The position numbers were made by a program, and so were the translations under genes. A DNA stretch of 64,000 bases from Thiobacillus sp. 63-78 (lineage in GTDB: Bacteria; Pseudomonadota; Gammaproteobacteria; Burkholderiales; Thiobacillaceae), in contig MKWM01000015.1 of the NCBI GenBank assembly GCA_001899765.1, forward strand, positions 21,320 through 85,319. Direction: 5' to 3'. The notes under the pieces are model-generated. The model searched no databases. It was not told the DNA's origin and saw nothing but the letters and a program-made list of their open reading frames with translations. The first letter of the stretch is position 1. Every line of letters begins with the position of its first letter. Below are positions 53,916-63,110 of the stretch, piece after piece.

Positions 53916-53927
53916 GCGCTTCTGTCC

Positions 53928-54131
53928 TCAGACCCTGAAAAACCAGGGCAGCACGGCAAGTGCGAGTCCGATGGCGACCAGAAGGATGGCATTGGAAACG
54001 AAATACGGGAAGACCATGAGGGCCAGTCCGCAGAACAAAGGGACGATCGCCTGCTGTTTTCTGCCATAGAGAAAATAACCCAGCCCGATCGAACCAAACA
54101 GCAGCCCCCAGAAAATCGACGATGTGCTCAA
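53928..54131 (-). CDS. Small membrane protein
   Basis: This 67-residue protein (MSTSSIFWGLLFGSIGLGYF) has two predicted transmembrane helices (about 5-22 and 29-64 folded as a hairpin) and a positive loop (GRKQQ). It resembles a group of small conserved membrane proteins of unknown role. It converges with ppk2. Confidence 0.7.
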   Translation of the reverse strand: MSTSSIFWGLLFGSIGLGYFLYGRKQQAIVPLFCGLALMVFPYFVSNAILLVAIGLALAVLPWFFRV

Positions 54132-54150
54132 TGTGATCCCGCGTTCTGCC

Positions 54151-54419
54151 TATGGCCTGTTAACACTATTTTCAGGTCTGCGTTGCTGCGAGAAAGCGAT
54201 GGATGCAAGGCGCGTCGCGCCGGCAAGGGTCGTTCCCTTGCCAAGCGGCGCAACGCCGCAGACGCGCTTTCTCGCAGCAACCCGGAGGGGCGGGCCCATT
54301 CGGGCGCATCCCTTTGTCGCAGCCCGCTTGCTGTGCCCGCACAGCGGCGCGGCCTGCTTCGCGGGCTGCATCCCGAATCGGCCTCGCCGCAGACCTGAAA
54401 ATAGTGTTAACAGGCCATA
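54151..54419. mobile_element. 269-bp MITE-like element with 32-bp terminal inverted repeats
   Basis: The 32-base left end (54151-54182, starting TATGGCCTGTTAACACTATT) is repeated perfectly in inverted form at 54388-54419. Nested inside are a 17-bp inverted pair (54182-54198 with 54265-54281, GTTGCTGCGAGAAAGCG) and an 8-bp hairpin GGCAAGGG-TCGTT-CCCTTGCC (54222-54242). No transposase is encoded. A related arm exists alone at 19434-19461. Target duplications are not obvious. Confidence 0.8.
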
Positions 54420-54739
54420 GTGCGGGTGATTGTGCAGTCGCTGTCCGGTAAAGTCGAGCGGCTGCGGCGATTTTGATGAATGAAGGCTTGTCCATGATGC
54501 GCGTCTTCAATATAGTTGTCATCGCTTGCGGGAGACCGTGCACCCGCATATCCATGCGGTGTCCAAGGGCATGGAAACGCGCCGCCCCGGCTGCCTTTTT
54601 CGCTTGCCTGCAATCAAGAATCAGCACAATCTGGTCGATGTAATGGTCTGAACCTGACATGGATACACCTGGATACCTTCCGTACCGGGTTTTTCACGTA
54701 TACGTTGACCCGCAAACCTAAACATGTGGAAGGAATTTT
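54420..54739. other. Gap between the repeat element and mlaA
   Basis: A minus-strand frame from 54660 (MSGSDHYIDQIVLILDCRQA) covers about 80 codons before it runs into the repeat element, as if a small gene had been cut by it. It has only a weak ribosome site and no known domain. The mlaA promoter is presumably in the last 100 bases. Otherwise nothing is seen. Confidence 0.35.
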
Positions 54740-55672
54740 ATGTCGTGCCTGGTAGCCCCATTTCACGGGCCTATCCCAACCCTGCGTAACAGGCTTGTCC
54801 TCTGGGCGCAGGGCCTGTGCCTCGTATTGGCTGTAGGAGGCTGCGCGTCGATTCCGCCGGATCAACGCGATCCTGGCGACCGCTTTGAGGCGGGCAATCG
54901 CTCGGTCTACAATTTCAACGAGGGACTGGATCGTGTGGCGCTGAAGCCGGTTTCCAGGGCCTATGTCGACCACATCCCCCAGGTCGTGCGTACTGCGGCA
55001 AGCAATTTTTTCAATAACCTGCGCTATCTGGATACGGTGCTGAACGGCTTTCTTCAGGGCAAGGTGGAGCAAGGCAGTTCCGATCTCATGCGTTTCGGGA
55101 TCAACAGCACGATCGGCATACTGGGTTTGTTCGACGTCGCCACGAAGATGGGACTGCCGGCGCACAATGAGGATTTTGGCCAGACCCTGGGGGTCTGGGG
55201 AGCGGGCCCTGGCGAATATCTGGTTTATCCACTGATCGGTCCAAGTGGCGTGCGCGATACCGGAGGAATCGTGGTCAGCCTGCTGACCAATCCTATCGTC
55301 TATATGGCATCGCCAGTAGCCATACCGCTAGGCATCATCAGCGTGATCGATCTGCGTGCGCGCAATGAGGGCTTCACGCGCTTCCGCGATACGGCGGCGC
55401 TCGATCCCTATATCTTCACGCGCGAGTCCTACCTGCAATATCGGCAATTCGAAGTGTACGACGGCAAACCCCCACGGGTGAAGCTTGAATTCCTCGATGA
55501 TCCGGCTGGTGACCCGCATCCGGCGGGTGAACCGCAGACGATGGGTGAACCGCAGACGATGGGTGAACCGCAGACGGAGAAAACCGTAGCGCCCGAAGCG
55601 GCACCATCGCTGCCCCAGGAGCAGCCAGGAGTCGTGTCGTCCTTCAGCCCGATCGAACAACCCGAGCAGTAA
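54740..55672 (+). CDS. mlaA: MlaA/VacJ outer-membrane lipoprotein
   Basis: This 310-residue lipoprotein (lipobox VGGC, Cys35) removes mislocalised phospholipids from the outer leaflet and passes them to MlaC. Family motifs are DPGDRFEAGNRSVYNFNEGL, RFGINSTIGILGLFDVATKM and FGQTLGVWGAGPGEYLVYP. No other mla gene is next to it. The C-terminal tail carries an 18-base tandem repeat, three times (55526-55579), encoding GEPQTM units. Confidence 0.94.
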   Translation: MSCLVAPFHGPIPTLRNRLVLWAQGLCLVLAVGGCASIPPDQRDPGDRFEAGNRSVYNFNEGLDRVALKPVSRAYVDHIPQVVRTAASNFFNNLRYLDTVLNGFLQGKVEQGSSDLMRFGINSTIGILGLFDVATKMGLPAHNEDFGQTLGVWGAGPGEYLVYPLIGPSGVRDTGGIVVSLLTNPIVYMASPVAIPLGIISVIDLRARNEGFTRFRDTAALDPYIFTRESYLQYRQFEVYDGKPPRVKLEFLDDPAGDPHPAGEPQTMGEPQTMGEPQTEKTVAPEAAPSLPQEQPGVVSSFSPIEQPEQ

Positions 55673-55744
55673 TCCCGCGCGCATTGCGTTCGCGCGCGAT
55701 GCCTGCCCGGCCCCCGGCTTGCGACAGCGGCCATGACGACCGTT

Positions 55745-55987
55745 TCAGCGTCTGCCGCCAGGACTGCCCGCGGCAGTTTTCTCGCGCAGATTGCCTTGCC
55801 ACTGGCAGCCGGGTTGGGTGCAGCGAAACCGCCGCTGCCTGACGAACAGACTCAGGATGCGGTCAATGAAGCGGCGACGGATCCGGATCAACCCGTGTTG
55901 CCCGCAAAGTGGACACGTATAGGGATCGGCCACGTCGTCGGAATACGAAAGCCGTGAATAGCCGGGCTGATTGAGGGGTGTGACCAA
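55745..55987 (-). CDS. Small zinc-ribbon-like protein
   Basis: This 80-residue frame contains YTCPLCGQHGLIRIRRRFID and FRCTQPGCQWQGN, two Cys pairs (CPLC and CTQPGC) suited to bind zinc. It has a TTG or later internal start. It may be real but is unrecognised. Confidence 0.5.
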   Translation of the reverse strand: MVTPLNQPGYSRLSYSDDVADPYTCPLCGQHGLIRIRRRFIDRILSLFVRQRRFRCTQPGCQWQGNLREKTAAGSPGGRR

Positions 55988-56014
55988 GGCAGCTACCTTC
56001 TGGACGGGCCGGGA

Positions 56015-57082
56015 TCAGCGCGGGCTGCCCGGCGGCGCGGCGTCGTTGGCCTCGATGCCATAGGGTTCGAAGTCGTATGTCTCCGGCTTGATGGACGCGA
56101 TGAGCTGGTCGACGTCGGGTGCATCGATGCTGACGGGAATGGGCATGATCCGTCTGGCATTGACGGCCTGCCGCACCCGGTCCCAGTCGATGGTTGGCCA
56201 TTCCCGGTTCCGGGTGAGCGATACCTCGTCTATCGTCCGCATGAGCAGACTGTCCCGATCGCCCGGATACTCCCCCACCGGGGTGGACACGCCGAGATAG
56301 AGCTGATGGTTCCTGTATCCCACCATCACGGGTTGATTGATGATCCTCACCGGCGTGCCGGTGGGTACATGAGGGAAAAGATAGGCCGCGTTCTCGGGGT
56401 ACAGATGAACACAGCCATGGCTCACTTCCATTCCGACTCCCCAGGGGCGGTTGGTGCCATGGATGAAAATTTGTGAAAATCCGGTTTCCAGGGCGAGCAT
56501 GCCCATGGGATTGTTGGGTCCGGGCGGGAAATAGTCGGGGAAGTTGGCCTCGCCCTGGCTACGGTGTTCGGCTTGAATATCCTTGGGCACGATCCAGGAC
56601 GGATCCTTGTACTTGGCGATGATTCTGGTGTTGCCCAAAGGCGTGGGCCAGCCTGGCCGGGCGATGCCGATCGGGAAGGTGATCACCGTGGCGGGCTCCC
56701 TGGCCGTGTGACGGGGGAAATAGTAAAGCCGGCGCTGCGGGATGTTCACGACGATCCCTTTCCACGGCCGGGATGGCAGGATGAATTCGGTGGGGACGAC
56801 TATCGGCGTTCCCTTGCCGGGCAGCCAGACCGACACGCCGGGATTGGCGGCGGTGATGTCCTCGTAGCCGAGGTCATAATGGCGGGCAATGTCGAGCAGG
56901 GTGTTACGCGCATCGGCAGTCACCACCTGAAGCCGGCCGACGATATTGCTGTCATCCGCAGGCAGTGGAAACGTTGCCGCCCAGGCGGGAACAGTCCAGC
57001 ACAGAAACAGCCATACCCAAGCACGCAAACCGGGAACCGGATGCGCTGCAGCGGGCACAGATGAACAGGGCATGCGTTTCAT
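56015..57082 (-). CDS. L,D-transpeptidase ErfK/YbiS-type with LysM domain
   Basis: This 355-residue protein has a signal peptide (to about 35, ending AWA), a LysM domain (ARNTLLDIARHYDLGYEDIT) and a YkuD catalytic domain with FIHGTN and SHGCVHLYPENA. It attaches Lpp-type lipoproteins or makes 3-3 cross-links in peptidoglycan. The start is 14 bases from the divergent start of another L,D-transpeptidase gene. Confidence 0.93.
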   Translation of the reverse strand: MKRMPCSSVPAAAHPVPGLRAWVWLFLCWTVPAWAATFPLPADDSNIVGRLQVVTADARNTLLDIARHYDLGYEDITAANPGVSVWLPGKGTPIVVPTEFILPSRPWKGIVVNIPQRRLYYFPRHTAREPATVITFPIGIARPGWPTPLGNTRIIAKYKDPSWIVPKDIQAEHRSQGEANFPDYFPPGPNNPMGMLALETGFSQIFIHGTNRPWGVGMEVSHGCVHLYPENAAYLFPHVPTGTPVRIINQPVMVGYRNHQLYLGVSTPVGEYPGDRDSLLMRTIDEVSLTRNREWPTIDWDRVRQAVNARRIMPIPVSIDAPDVDQLIASIKPETYDFEPYGIEANDAAPPGSPR

Positions 57083-57096
57083 ATCATAGGCGGATC

Positions 57097-57669
57097 ATGG
57101 CGTTATTCGGTTTTCGAACTTATCTGGGCGGATGGCTGGCCGCCGTCATGCTGGTGATGTCCGTGGCCGCCCGGGCTGACGGAGGAGGGGACTGGGTGCT
57201 GGTTGATACCCAGGCCCTGACGCTGACCGTGCTGACCGCCGATCACCACGTCCTGGCGCGCTTTCGCAACATAGCGATCGGCAGCGGAGGCGTTTCGGAC
57301 CTGCATCGTCGTGGCGATGAATCCACGCCGCGCGGTATGTTTCATATCGCCTGGATCGATCGTCACAGCCGTTTCAACACGTTCTACGGCTTCGACTACC
57401 CTTCTGCCGGGATGGCCCGCCGCGCGTATGCCAGCGGCGACATCGATCAGAGCGAATTCGATGCCATCATGGATGCCTTGCGTCATCATCGTACCCCGTC
57501 GCAGAACACGCTGCTGGGCGGCCAGTTGGGAATCCATGGACTCGGCAGCGGCAATCCCGACATCCAGCAGGCAATCAACTGGACCGACGGCTGCATCGCG
57601 CTGACCAACCGTGACATCCGGCGGCTTGGGCAATGGGTACACCTGGGCACGCGCGTGGTCATTCGCTGA
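57097..57669 (+). CDS. Small exported L,D-transpeptidase
   Basis: This 190-residue protein has a signal peptide (AAVMLVMSVAARA) and a YkuD domain with LGIHGLGSG and NWTDGCIALTN, where the usual SHGC reads TDGC with the Cys kept. It probably modifies peptidoglycan. It diverges from the larger L,D-transpeptidase with almost no intergenic room, so its promoter must lie inside the neighbour's coding sequence. Confidence 0.88.
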   Translation: MALFGFRTYLGGWLAAVMLVMSVAARADGGGDWVLVDTQALTLTVLTADHHVLARFRNIAIGSGGVSDLHRRGDESTPRGMFHIAWIDRHSRFNTFYGFDYPSAGMARRAYASGDIDQSEFDAIMDALRHHRTPSQNTLLGGQLGIHGLGSGNPDIQQAINWTDGCIALTNRDIRRLGQWVHLGTRVVIR

Positions 57670-57770
57670 AAACTTCGCGGCCGCTTCTTCGTTCCGGCGA
57701 CTCAAGGCTGCCGGTTGAAGCCGGCGGGAGGAGGGCGTCGGGACATGCTCTTCCCGCCGGATCCCAGGCA

Positions 57771-58130
57771 TTATTTCTGCATGGTCTTCTTGAACATGCG
57801 GTCGATTTTCTCGGCCAGTTTGTCGACTTCCTGCATGGCCTTGTCGGCTTCGGCTTTTGCAGTATTGGCCGTGGCATTGGCCTGGTCCGCCGTCGAGCGG
57901 GCAGCATCGGCCGTGGCGTTGGCCTGGTCTGCCTTCTGCGCGGCCTGAGCAGCGGCTGACTTGGCGGCATTGGCATTGGCATTGGCCTCATCGGCTTTTT
58001 GCGACGCCTGGTCTGCCGTGGCCTGGGCTTTGTTCAGTGCATCGGTGGTGGCGCACCCCCCCAGCAATGCCGCACAAACGAGAGAAGTGCCAAGAAGGGA
58101 AAACATTTTGTATGAGCGTTTTTGGATCAT
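57771..58130 (-). CDS. Lpp-like alanine-rich coiled-coil lipoprotein
   Basis: From the ATG at 58130 (GGAG upstream) the protein has 119 residues with lipobox LGGC (Cys26). A long heptad repeat rich in Ala, Gln, Asp and Lys follows (QATADQASQKADEANANANA pattern). It ends in KIDRMFKKTMQK, a lysine near the C-terminus as in Braun lipoprotein. It may be the substrate of the nearby L,D-transpeptidases, linking outer membrane to peptidoglycan. Confidence 0.85.
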   Translation of the reverse strand: MIQKRSYKMFSLLGTSLVCAALLGGCATTDALNKAQATADQASQKADEANANANAAKSAAAQAAQKADQANATADAARSTADQANATANTAKAEADKAMQEVDKLAEKIDRMFKKTMQK

Positions 58131-58324
58131 TTTTTGCTCCAGAATCAAGGTTTTGGAAAACGCCGCGAAGTTGGATCGCGGCGCGACCATCAGAGGCGGA
58201 TATCGCCTGAACGGCATCGCTGATGTGCTCATTTTGCGGGAATGGGCAAGGTGTAGAAATTGAAACCGGATTTTGGTTCAATTTCCCTGCCATCATCCGG
58301 CAAGGCGGCGACATGGATTCCGCT

Positions 58325-59851
58325 TCAATGGGCGCCGTTGACTACCGGCGCGTGTCCATGCCTGGGTGGTCTGGCCAGCCAGACCACTCCCATCAAGGCC
58401 ACAAAGAAGCAGCCAGAGAGCCAGAAAATGTCGTTGGTCGCCATCAGCACCGCCTGCTGGTTGATGATTTGATCCAGCAGGGCCGGATCGGTGACCGGGT
58501 CGGCCAGGCTGCCGAAAGTGTTGGCCACCGCCGGATCGAAGGCTGAGATGTGCGAGGTCAGGATGCTGTGGTGGAAGTCGGTGCGGCGCTCCCACAGGGT
58601 GATGCTGAGCGAAGTGCCGAAACTCCCGGCCAGGATGCGCGAGAAATTCGACAGGCCGGTCGCGCTGGCCATCATGTGGGGCGGAATGTCCGCCAGCGTG
58701 AGCGCGGTCAGCGGCACAAAGAAGGTCGCGACGCCAAACCCCATCAACAGGCGCGGGATGACAATCTGCTGGAAGCTGACGTCGGTGTTGAAATGGCTGT
58801 TCCAGAACGATACCGCGGCGAACACCGCGAAACTGAAGGTGGCCCAGACGCGCAGGTCGAGTTTGTGCATGTTCTTGCCGACCAGCGCGGACATGAACAC
58901 CGGCAGGATGCCGATGGGTGCGGCGGCCATGCCGGCCCAGGTGGCGGTGTAGCCCATGTTGGTCTGCAGCCACAGGGGCAGGATCACCACATTGCCGAAA
59001 AATACCAGGTAGCCGACGCTCAGGATGACCGTGCCGACCAGGAAGTTGCGCTGGCCGAACAGGTGGAAATCCACTACCGGGTGGCGGTCGGTCAGTTCCC
59101 AGACCACCAGCACGCTCAGCGCCACCGCCGAAACGATCGCCAGCGTGACGATCGTGCCGGACGCGAACCAGTCCAGTTCATTGCCCTTGTCCAGCAGGAT
59201 CTGCAGCGCGCCCACGCCCAGCACCAGCAGCACCAGGCCCAGTTTGTCGATGGGCACGACCTCGATCACGCTGGAGCGCTGGCCGATGAGCGTCCAGGTC
59301 AGAAAAGCCGACAGCAGGCCGACCGGCAGATTGATATAGAAAATCCACGGCCAGTTGATGTTGTCGGTGATCCAGCCGCCGAGAATCGGCCCCAGGATCG
59401 GCGCGACGATGACGGTCATCGACCATAGGGCCAGTGCAAGTCCTTTCTTTTCCGGCGGGTAGTTGTTCAGCAGCAGACTCTGCGAGAGCGGGATCATCGG
59501 CCCGGCCACCGCACCCTGCAGCACACGCGCCGCGATCAGCAGCGGCAGGCTGGGCGCCAGCCCGCACAGCCAGGAGGCCAGCGTGAAGAGCAGGGTGGAC
59601 AGCACGAACAGGCGGACATCACCGAAACGGCGCGACAGCCAGCCGGTCAGCGGCAGGGCGATGGCGTTGCTGACCGCAAACGAGGTGATGACCCAGGTGC
59701 CCTGGTTCGGGCTCACCGCAAGATCGCCCGAAATCGCCGGCAGCGAGACGTTGGCGATCGACGTGTCCAGCACCTGCATGAAGGTGCCGAGGCTGAGTCC
59801 CAGCGTCAGCAGGATCAGGGTGGGACCATGCAGCGGCGGGTGGTTGGTCAT
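58325..59851 (-). CDS. emrB: EmrB-like MFS multidrug exporter (DHA2 family)
   Basis: This 508-residue, 14-helix transporter has motif D1 VLDTSIANVSLPAISGDL, GWLSRRFGDVRLF (motif A) and PILGPILGGWITD (motif C). It pumps toxic compounds using the proton gradient with EmrA and an outer-membrane factor encoded next to it. It is the last gene of the marR operon. Confidence 0.94.
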   Translation of the reverse strand: MTNHPPLHGPTLILLTLGLSLGTFMQVLDTSIANVSLPAISGDLAVSPNQGTWVITSFAVSNAIALPLTGWLSRRFGDVRLFVLSTLLFTLASWLCGLAPSLPLLIAARVLQGAVAGPMIPLSQSLLLNNYPPEKKGLALALWSMTVIVAPILGPILGGWITDNINWPWIFYINLPVGLLSAFLTWTLIGQRSSVIEVVPIDKLGLVLLVLGVGALQILLDKGNELDWFASGTIVTLAIVSAVALSVLVVWELTDRHPVVDFHLFGQRNFLVGTVILSVGYLVFFGNVVILPLWLQTNMGYTATWAGMAAAPIGILPVFMSALVGKNMHKLDLRVWATFSFAVFAAVSFWNSHFNTDVSFQQIVIPRLLMGFGVATFFVPLTALTLADIPPHMMASATGLSNFSRILAGSFGTSLSITLWERRTDFHHSILTSHISAFDPAVANTFGSLADPVTDPALLDQIINQQAVLMATNDIFWLSGCFFVALMGVVWLARPPRHGHAPVVNGAH

Positions 59852-59861
59852 GGGGGCGGGC

Positions 59862-61004
59862 TCAGTCCTTGCGTACCTGGTTGGCCTGCACGATCGACCG
59901 GATCAGCGCATCCGCGCCGGTCGCGTCTTCCACCGGCGTCACGTAGCGGGTCGTGGTCGCCGCCTCCGACTTGCCGGCGGCGCGGGTTTCGACCTCGACC
60001 GTCATCGACAGGCCGACCCGCAGCGGGTGCTCGGCCAGCTCCCCGGGGTCGAGCGCGATCCGCACCGGCAGGCGCTGGACGATCTTGATCCAGTTGCCGC
60101 TGGCATTCTGCGGCGGCAGCAGGGAAAACACGCTGCCGGTGCCCGGCGATAGTCCAACCACCGTGCCATGGAACGTCCTGCCGCTGCCGTAGAGATCGGA
60201 CACCAGTTGTGCCGGCTGGCCGATGCGCATGCCCTTCAACTGGTCTTCCTTGAAATTGGCTTCGACCCATAGATGCGTCATGGGTACGATGGCCATGAGG
60301 GCCGCGCCGGGGGCGACCTGCTGACCGATCTGCACCGAGCGCTTGGCCACCTGGCCCTCGGCCGGCGCCCGGATCTCGCAGCGGTTCAGCGCCAGCCACG
60401 CTTCACGCAGCCGGGCCTCGGCCTGCTTGACGGCCGGATGCGTCGCCACCGATGTCCCACTCACCTCGGCTCTGGAAGCGGCCAGCTGGGCACGCGCCAG
60501 AGCGAGCTCGGATCGGGCCTTGTCGCGCGCGGAATGGGCATGCTCGGCTTCCTCGCGTGAGATGGCATCGACGGCGACCGCCCGTTCGCGTCGCGCCAGA
60601 TCGGCCTCGGCCTGCTCCAGCGTGCGCTGCTTCACGGCCAGGTTGGCAAGCTGCTGGGAATGGGCTTCGAAGGTCTGGCTGATGCGGCGCACGATTTCGC
60701 CGAGATCCGCTTCGGCCTTGGCGAGGGCCAACCTGGCGTCGGTATCGTCCAGCTTCACCACGATCTGGCCCTGTTTGACAAAATCGGTGTCGTCGGCCAA
60801 TACCGCCACCACCGAACCGTCGATGCGCGGCGTGACCCGCACGAGATTGCCGGCCACGTAAGCATCGTCGGTGGTTTCGTGGCCACGGCTGTGCAGAAAC
60901 CAGCGCACCCCCCAAACCACTCCGACAAGGAGAAAAATCAGGGCCAGGATCGTCAGCAGACGTTTGCGCTTGGCCGGATTGGATTCGGGAGGCTGAACGG
61001 TCAT
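59862..61004 (-). CDS. emrA: EmrA-like membrane-fusion protein
   Basis: This 380-residue HlyD-family protein has one N-terminal membrane helix (about 15-36), lipoyl-like halves (DAYVAGNLVRVTPRIDGSV and the CEIRAPAEGQVAKRSV region) and an alpha-hairpin. It bridges EmrB and the outer-membrane channel across the periplasm. It overlaps the outer-membrane factor gene by 4 bases. Confidence 0.94.
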   Translation of the reverse strand: MTVQPPESNPAKRKRLLTILALIFLLVGVVWGVRWFLHSRGHETTDDAYVAGNLVRVTPRIDGSVVAVLADDTDFVKQGQIVVKLDDTDARLALAKAEADLGEIVRRISQTFEAHSQQLANLAVKQRTLEQAEADLARRERAVAVDAISREEAEHAHSARDKARSELALARAQLAASRAEVSGTSVATHPAVKQAEARLREAWLALNRCEIRAPAEGQVAKRSVQIGQQVAPGAALMAIVPMTHLWVEANFKEDQLKGMRIGQPAQLVSDLYGSGRTFHGTVVGLSPGTGSVFSLLPPQNASGNWIKIVQRLPVRIALDPGELAEHPLRVGLSMTVEVETRAAGKSEAATTTRYVTPVEDATGADALIRSIVQANQVRKD

Positions 61005-62428
61005 GGGATGGAGTCCTTGAGGGTGGCGTCGCCGCCCAGCGCCTTGAACAGCGCCACACGGGCGCGCAGGCGGGCGGCCCGGATTGCGATGTCATTCATG
61101 CGCTGGTCGAGGACGGCGCTGTCCGCTTCGAGCGCGTCGAATGGGCTGGCCAGTCCGAGCCGGTGGCGCTGGGCGGCCAGCGCGCGCGTCTGCTCCGTTT
61201 CCTGGAGCGCCTGTTGCAGCGCCTGGCTGCGCTGTTCCAGGCTGGTCACCAGGGCATAGGCATCTGCGGCCTGGCGTGCGGCTTCCAGAATGCTCCGGTT
61301 ATAGGCCGCCACCGTTGCGGCGTAATCCGCTTCGCGCATGGCCAGTTGCGCCCTCAGGGTCCGGCCGTTGAAAATCGGCAGATGCAGGGCCGGGCCGATT
61401 GACGCGGTCAAACTGCCGGCCTGGAGCAGTTTGCCGAGATCGAGCGTTTCCAGGCCCACCATCAGGCGCAGATCGAGGTTGGGATAGAAATCCGCCCGGG
61501 TCGCGTCGCTGCGGTCGGAGGCCGCGTCCACCCGGCTGTGCAGCGCAGCCACGTCGGGCCGTCGCGCCAGCCAGTCCAGCGGCAGGCTGGACGGCAGGGG
61601 GGCGAGCGTGGCCTTGAGATCGGGTGTGGGCAGATCAGCCGCGTGATCGGGATCGGCGCCGATCAACGCACTCATCTGATAACGCAGCGATCGTCCCAGA
61701 TACGCCAGCCCGTGAGTCCGGTCTGCGTCCATATCCAGATTCTTGCGGGCATCGATCAGCGGCAGGGCGGAATCCAGGCCCAGATCAAAACGGCTCTTGA
61801 GCAGATCGCGCTCCTTGCGGTGGATCTGTTCCAGCGCCCGGCTGGCAGTCAGCCGCGCCTCGACGTCGGCCCAGGCGAAATAGGTATCGGCAACGGCCGC
61901 CGCCAGCGACTGGTGGACAGCCTCAGCCTCGTCGCGCGCCGCCTGCAACTCGTTGCCGGCGGCGTGCACCAGCGCCCGATTCTTGCCCCACCAGTCAAGC
62001 GTGTAGGAAAGATTCTGGGTGATCTCGGTCAGGGTAAAGGTGCTGCCGCCCATCGGCGGCGGAAACAAACCGTTCTTGCTCAGGTGTTCACGGGAGCTGG
62101 AAGCATCGGTTTCGTAATGTACCTGGGCGTCCAGACGGGTCAGCCGCACGGCCTGTTCAGCCGCACGCAGGCGGGCCTGTGCGGCAACGAGATCGGGCGC
62201 GTCCTTGAGGGCGGTTTCGATCAGTTCATTCAGTTCGGCCGACTCGAAGGACAGCCACCAGTGTTCCGGAAGGCGCAGGCTGTCCATGCGCTGCCCGGGC
62301 GCCCTGGCCAACGCCGCGAGCGTAGTGGTCGTGTCAGGCGTCTGCATGGCAGGACGAGCCGGCAGATCATGAGGCAGTTGAGCGCAGCCAGCCAGCACGA
62401 GCACAAGGCAAGATATCAATCGCTTCAT
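61001..62428 (-). CDS. NodT/OprM-type outer-membrane efflux lipoprotein
   Basis: The ATG at 62428 gives 475 residues with a lipobox (LAGC, Cys15). Two OEP repeats follow (APDLVAAQARLRAAEQAVRL; RRPDVAALHSRVDAASDRSD). It forms the trimeric outer-membrane channel for EmrAB. Its start overlaps the marR stop by 4 bases. Confidence 0.92.
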   Translation of the reverse strand: MKRLISCLVLVLAGCAQLPHDLPARPAMQTPDTTTTLAALARAPGQRMDSLRLPEHWWLSFESAELNELIETALKDAPDLVAAQARLRAAEQAVRLTRLDAQVHYETDASSSREHLSKNGLFPPPMGGSTFTLTEITQNLSYTLDWWGKNRALVHAAGNELQAARDEAEAVHQSLAAAVADTYFAWADVEARLTASRALEQIHRKERDLLKSRFDLGLDSALPLIDARKNLDMDADRTHGLAYLGRSLRYQMSALIGADPDHAADLPTPDLKATLAPLPSSLPLDWLARRPDVAALHSRVDAASDRSDATRADFYPNLDLRLMVGLETLDLGKLLQAGSLTASIGPALHLPIFNGRTLRAQLAMREADYAATVAAYNRSILEAARQAADAYALVTSLEQRSQALQQALQETEQTRALAAQRHRLGLASPFDALEADSAVLDQRMNDIAIRAARLRARVALFKALGGDATLKDSIP

Positions 62429-62934
62429 TTCGCCGCCTTGAAGCGTCGCAGGCCTTCCAGCATCTTTCGCAGCAGACGGTCCAGTTCGAGGATCTCGGCC
62501 GGGCTGAAATCGGCCCATTGCTGCTCGATTCGTTGCCAGATGACAGGCAGTGCTTTCAGGATCAATGTGCGTCCCTCGGGCGTGAGCGACAATTCCACCC
62601 GTCGTCGGTCCTGAGTGCTTGGTTTCCGGCTGACCCATCCGGATCGGACCATGTCATCCGTCAGACGCGTGACATTGGTGCGGGAAGCGATGAGCGCATC
62701 GCTCAAGTGGCTGGGATTGAGCCGATTGTCTGCGCTGCTGAGGATCATCCCGAGCGCCAGAAAGGTGGAACTGTTAAGCCCGAATCCTGAAAGATACTGG
62801 TTATAAACATCGTCCAGATCCTTGAAAACACAGAAAAACAACCGATTGAGCACAACCCGGTCCCGCGGCATCCCGGGTAATTGCCGGGAAATCCGGGCGG
62901 CGCCGTTCTCAAAGTAGGTGAAGTCCAGATCCAC
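62425..62934 (-). CDS. MarR-family transcriptional regulator
   Basis: This 169-residue winged-helix protein has SHLSDALIASRTNVTRLTDD (recognition region) and SWVSRKPSTQDRRRVELSLT-like wing sequence. As the first gene of the efflux operon it most likely represses it and responds to a pump substrate. A candidate operator lies just upstream. Confidence 0.93.
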   Translation of the reverse strand: MDLDFTYFENGAARISRQLPGMPRDRVVLNRLFFCVFKDLDDVYNQYLSGFGLNSSTFLALGMILSSADNRLNPSHLSDALIASRTNVTRLTDDMVRSGWVSRKPSTQDRRRVELSLTPEGRTLILKALPVIWQRIEQQWADFSPAEILELDRLLRKMLEGLRRFKAAK

Positions 62935-62955
62935 GTCTCGGCTAGTTGGTTCAAT

Positions 62956-62978
62956 CCAGGCAATATCATAACGCCTGG
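62956..62978 (-). promoter_or_regulatory. Candidate MarR operator
   Basis: CCAGGC and GCCTGG form a 6-bp inverted repeat with 11 bases between, about 22 bases upstream of the marR start. The flanks (TTCAATCC and GATAGTTTCAA) extend the symmetry weakly. Location suits autorepression. Confidence 0.4.
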
Positions 62979-63110
62979 GATAGTTTCAATCGTAATTATT
63001 TTTTTAATTTTAATATACAGATACCGGCACCGGCCTTATCTGGCGCGGCTGGGAAAGGACATGGCGGCTGGTACACTGACGTCTGGAGTGTTGACGCTTT
63101 GAGGTCTGCC

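Noticed and set aside
54151..54419. Insertion sequence or attC site
   Set aside because: No transposase frame is present, and the ends lack GTTRRRY/RYYYAAC cores in attC arrangement.
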